A program made the translations under genes and the position numbers. From positions 475,282 to 539,281 of the forward strand of contig CABZHT010000001.1 in assembly GCA_902525615.1 (NCBI GenBank): a DNA stretch of 64,000 nucleotides, read 5' to 3'. The notes below the pieces were generated by a model that was not told the origin of the DNA, searched no databases, and saw nothing but the letters and a program-made list of their open reading frames with translations. Below are positions 60,732-64,000 of this stretch, piece after piece (the first letter of the stretch is position 1; each line of letters starts with the position of its first letter). The stretch comes from an uncultured Fidelibacterota bacterium (lineage in GTDB: Bacteria > Fidelibacterota > Marinisomatia > Marinisomatales > Marinisomataceae).

Positions 60732-63700
60732 AGATATAAACACTATTTTAGTAATAGGTGCTGGACCCATTGTTATTGGCCAGGGGTGTGAATTTGATTA
60801 TTCTGGGACACAAGCTATTAAAGCTTTAAAAGAAGAAGGCTATCGAGTCGTATTAATTAATTCTAACCCTGCTACAATCATGACAGATCCTCAATTTTCT
60901 GATAAAACCTATATTGAGCCTATTTCCGCAGAATACGTTGAAGCAATAATAAAAAAAGAAAAACCTGACGCTATTCTGCCTACAGTTGGGGGACAAACAG
61001 CTTTAAATGTTGCCATGAAGCTAGATGAAAAAGGAATTCTTAAAAAGTATAATGTTGAACTCATTGGAGCTAACAGGAAAGCTATTGAAACTGCTGAAAG
61101 CAGAGAAATGTTTAAGCAGGCAATGTTAGAAATTGGTCTTGATTTACCATACGGATATACTGTTAAATCGTTAGATGAGGCTAAAAAGTTATTAAATAAA
61201 ATCTCCTTACCTGCTATTATCAGACCTTCATTTACTTTAGGCGGTTCAGGCGGTTCTGTTGCATACAATGAAGAAGAATTTGAAGCATCAGTAAATAAAG
61301 GTCTGAAAGAAAGCCCTACCGGTCAAGTTCTTGTTGAGGAATACTTAAATGGTTGGAAAGAATATGAATTAGAACTGATACGAGATTTAAATGATAATGT
61401 TATCATCATTTGCTCAATTGAAAATATTGATCCAATGGGTATACATACTGGTGATTCTATTACAATAGCACCCGCAATGACATTAAGCGATAAAGAGTTT
61501 CAATTAATGCGAAATGCAGCTATAAAATGTATTAGAAAAATAGGTGTGGATACCGGAGGTTCAAATGTTCAATTTGCAGTTAACCCAGTAGATGGAAGAA
61601 TGGTGATTATTGAAATGAATCCAAGGGTGAGCAGGTCTTCTGCATTAGCATCAAAAGCTACAGGATTTCCTATAGCGAAAATTGCTGCTAAGCTTGCGGT
61701 TGGATATTCTCTAGATGAATTAAAAAATGATATAACCAACAGAACATTGGCTGCCTTTGAACCAACAATTGACTACATAGTGACAAAACTGCCAAGATTT
61801 GATTTTGAAAAATTTTCATCAGCTTCTGGAAAACTTGGCGTACAAATGCAGTCTGTCGGGGAAGCGATGGCTATTGGAAGGACATTTAGGGAATCATTTC
61901 AAAAAGCTTTCCGCTCTTTAGAGCTTAATTTACCAGGATTTGAAACAAAAGATCCTCGAGATGAAGATTTAGATATTAAAAGATTTAGAGAGCTAGATAT
62001 TAAATCTTTAAATGATGGTAGCGCATTTAGGATGTTAAAAGTCAAAGAAGCTATTAAGCAGGAATTTTCAATCGAAGAAATTCATAAAAATACTGGCATA
62101 GATCCATGGTTCTTAACAGAAATTCAAGAAATAGTTAATATTGAAAAAGAGTATTCTTCGATAGAGAATTTAGAATTTTTAAAAAAGAATGGATTTTCAG
62201 ATTTACAAATAGCTCGCTTAAACAATTTATCCGAAAATGAAGTTCAACAAATGAGAATAGATCAAGGAATTAAACCAGTCTATAAATTAGTAGATACTTG
62301 TGCTGGGGAATTTGAAGCTGAAACCCCTTATTCATATTCCACATATGAATCAGAAAATGATTTAAAACCTCTTGAAGGTAAAAAAATTATGATTTTAGGA
62401 GGTGGTCCAAATAGGATTGGTCAAGGTATTGAATTTGATTATTGTTGTGTACAAGCGGTATTTGGTTTGAGAGAAGCTGGCTATAAATCGATAATGGTTA
62501 ATTGTAATCCTGAAACTGTCTCAACTGATTTTGATTTAGCTGATAGACTTTATTTTGAACCAATAACATTTGAAGATATTATGAATATTATAGATTTTGA
62601 AAAGCCTGATGGTGTATTAGTACAATTTGGGGGACAAACACCATTAAAAATTGCTAATCAACTTGCTTCAACTGGAGTCAAAATTTATGGTACATCATCC
62701 GACAGTATTAATCTTGCTGAAAACAGAGAAGAGTTTGCTAGGGTAATTGATAAGCTAAACATATTAACTCCTGAGTATTGTATAGCCAAAAATTATGATG
62801 ATATTTATAGTTATGCCGAAACTGCTAATTTTCCAGTATTAGTAAGACCAAGTTTTGTATTAGGTGGAAGAGCAATGCAAATTGTCTATTCAAAAGAACA
62901 ATTGGTGGATTACGTATTTAGATCAGCTGAAGCTACAAATGATCACCCAATTTTAATTGATCAATTTATTGAAAATGCATTTGAGTTTGATGTAGATGCA
63001 CTTTGCGATGGAGAAAACGTTTTCATTGGAGGAATTATGCAACATATTGAAGAAGCTGGAGTTCATTCAGGAGATTCTTCATGTGTTATTCCCCCATACG
63101 AAGTAAATGATACCGTTAAAAAAGAAATTAAAACTATTACAGCCCAATTAGCACTAGAGCTTAAAGTGGTAGGTTTAATTAACCTTCAATTTGCTGTAAA
63201 AGATGATAAAGTCTATGTTTTAGAGGTAAACCCAAGATCAAGCCGCACAGTGCCTTTTGTCAGTAAATATAGCAATGTGCCATTGGCAAATATAGCCGCA
63301 CAAATTTCAGTTGGTAAATCATTAAATGACTTCAAATTGAAAGAAAATAATTTTGAACATTATGCTGTAAAGAAAGCAGTATTACCATTTAAAAAGTTTA
63401 AAGATGAAAAAGTCTTTTTAGGCCCTGAAATGAAATCTACTGGTGAGGTAATGGGTATTGATATGAGCACAGGTAGTGCTTTCTTAAAAGCGATGAAGTC
63501 AGATGGGTATAATGTTCCTAAACAAGGCACAGCTTTTTTATCAGTGAATAAAACAGATAGGGCAGGCCTTGTTCCAATAGCAAAAAATTTACTGGGCTTA
63601 GGCTTTAACCTTGTTGCTACAAAGGGTACATGCAGGTTTCTAAATGAACAAGGTATTTTGTGCGATGATTTGTTTAAAGTTGGTGAAGGAAGACCAAATG

Positions 63701-63912
63701 TTGTTGATGAAATTTTAAATGATAATATTCAATTAGTAATCAATACTCCTGAAGGGCCACAATCAAGATTTGATGAAGAAGCGATTGGAAAAACGTCAGT
63801 CATGAAAAATATTTTAACTATTACTACGCTCCCAGGGGCAAGAGCTGCTATTGATTCTATGAAACATTTAAACAAAATTAGCGTGAAAGCACTTCAAGAA
63901 TATTTTAAATAG
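60718..63912 (+). CDS. carB: Carbamoyl-phosphate synthase large subunit
   Basis: Makes carbamoyl phosphate for pyrimidines and arginine. The 1064 residues show the two homologous ATP-grasp halves: [32 protein letters not shown] and the mirrored [31 protein letters not shown]. An oligomerisation domain (about 400-550) lies between them and an MGS-like allosteric domain at the end (about 935-1064, [11 protein letters not shown]). Length is normal. It overlaps carA by 14 bases and the convergent partial gene by eight. Confidence 0.98.
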   Translation: MPKRKDINTILVIGAGPIVIGQGCEFDYSGTQAIKALKEEGYRVVLINSNPATIMTDPQFSDKTYIEPISAEYVEAIIKKEKPDAILPTVGGQTALNVAMKLDEKGILKKYNVELIGANRKAIETAESREMFKQAMLEIGLDLPYGYTVKSLDEAKKLLNKISLPAIIRPSFTLGGSGGSVAYNEEEFEASVNKGLKESPTGQVLVEEYLNGWKEYELELIRDLNDNVIIICSIENIDPMGIHTGDSITIAPAMTLSDKEFQLMRNAAIKCIRKIGVDTGGSNVQFAVNPVDGRMVIIEMNPRVSRSSALASKATGFPIAKIAAKLAVGYSLDELKNDITNRTLAAFEPTIDYIVTKLPRFDFEKFSSASGKLGVQMQSVGEAMAIGRTFRESFQKAFRSLELNLPGFETKDPRDEDLDIKRFRELDIKSLNDGSAFRMLKVKEAIKQEFSIEEIHKNTGIDPWFLTEIQEIVNIEKEYSSIENLEFLKKNGFSDLQIARLNNLSENEVQQMRIDQGIKPVYKLVDTCAGEFEAETPYSYSTYESENDLKPLEGKKIMILGGGPNRIGQGIEFDYCCVQAVFGLREAGYKSIMVNCNPETVSTDFDLADRLYFEPITFEDIMNIIDFEKPDGVLVQFGGQTPLKIANQLASTGVKIYGTSSDSINLAENREEFARVIDKLNILTPEYCIAKNYDDIYSYAETANFPVLVRPSFVLGGRAMQIVYSKEQLVDYVFRSAEATNDHPILIDQFIENAFEFDVDALCDGENVFIGGIMQHIEEAGVHSGDSSCVIPPYEVNDTVKKEIKTITAQLALELKVVGLINLQFAVKDDKVYVLEVNPRSSRTVPFVSKYSNVPLANIAAQISVGKSLNDFKLKENNFEHYAVKKAVLPFKKFKDEKVFLGPEMKSTGEVMGIDMSTGSAFLKAMKSDGYNVPKQGTAFLSVNKTDRAGLVPIAKNLLGLGFNLVATKGTCRFLNEQGILCDDLFKVGEGRPNVVDEILNDNIQLVINTPEGPQSRFDEEAIGKTSVMKNILTITTLPGARAAIDSMKHLNKISVKALQEYFK

Positions 63913-64000
63913 TTTTCAATAAATCAGAAATTTTTTCTTTTAGTACTTCCCTAGTAGTTCTAAAAACATTTAAATCGTTTTCATCATATGACCATTTTTT
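63905..64000 (-). CDS. C-terminus of a low-molecular-weight phosphatase / arsenate reductase-like protein (partial)
   Basis: The last 31 codons of a minus-strand gene entering from the right. The end reads [15 protein letters not shown] then a charged helix and TI, with TAA at 63907-63905. An aromatic residue, an acidic stretch and [12 protein letters not shown] are seen at the end of low-molecular-weight tyrosine phosphatases and related arsenate reductases. The catalytic P-loop is outside the window, so the family is a suggestion only. It overlaps the carB stop by eight bases. Confidence 0.45.
   Translation of the reverse strand, partial: KKWSYDENDLNVFRTTREVLKEKISDLLKTI

Overview
The window is a compact, low-GC bacterial chromosome segment. 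It carries a dnaA/rpmH/yidC/mnmE/mnmG origin-type gene order, a full purine operon, a TonB receptor / secreted protein / PorV-like trio, and a long run of core genes. The lipoproteins, the carboxypeptidase-regulatory TonB receptor, the T9SS/FlgD-like C-terminal domain, the PorV-family protein and the type B L31 point to the Fibrobacterota-Chlorobiota-Bacteroidota superphylum. A marine lineage such as Marinimicrobia (SAR406) fits best, but this is inferred from gene content and not from any search.

Layout. 1-4988 (minus): mnmG (3' end cut by the window), mnmE, yidC and rpmH, with a parS-like palindrome at the mnmE/mnmG junction and half of a second one at base 1. 5129-7907 (plus): a DnaA box, dnaA, ssb, an acyltransferase and a small membrane protein. 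7904-22716 (minus): a tightly overlapping operon purA-purL-purM-purQ(S)-purC-purE-purB-purF-purD-purN-[PsiE-like]-purH-quinone reductase. It encodes every step from PRPP to IMP, plus the first AMP step. Two features are unusual: PurQ is fused to two PurS-like repeats, and PurE is of the animal-like class II that needs no PurK. 22762-32151 (plus): a PAF-acetylhydrolase-like lipoprotein, then TonB receptor, 1204-residue secreted protein and PorV-like protein, closed by a terminator. 32213-35639 (minus): mgtE, an exported protein, an M23 peptidase lipoprotein and its degenerate paralogue.

35696-38896 (plus) holds proS, a strictosidine-synthase-like protein and recO. 38889-40462 (minus) holds ftsB/divIC and eno. 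40585-41302 is an unusual unit: a near-consensus promoter, a structured leader of about 100 nt ending in a terminator hairpin, two paralogous small membrane proteins (68 and 70 residues), and a final terminator. 41329-63912 (plus) is a long co-directional run: amidase, folC, rho, aspartate aminotransferase, rpmE2, prfA, prmC, dnaE, a B12-binding mutase subunit, a TPR-like protein, an M24 peptidase, a lipoprotein, ligA, a sugar dehydrogenase, an ABC exporter and carAB. The 5' end of carA contains a terminator-shaped hairpin inside the coding sequence. A partial phosphatase-like gene on the minus strand runs off the right edge.

Most neighbouring genes overlap by 1-14 bases, so translational coupling is probably widespread. 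I saw no tRNA, rRNA, CRISPR array, insertion sequence or prophage. The most promising undescribed element is the small-membrane-protein pair with its leader RNA (40585-41302). Next are the PurQ-PurS-PurS fusion and the carA hairpin.
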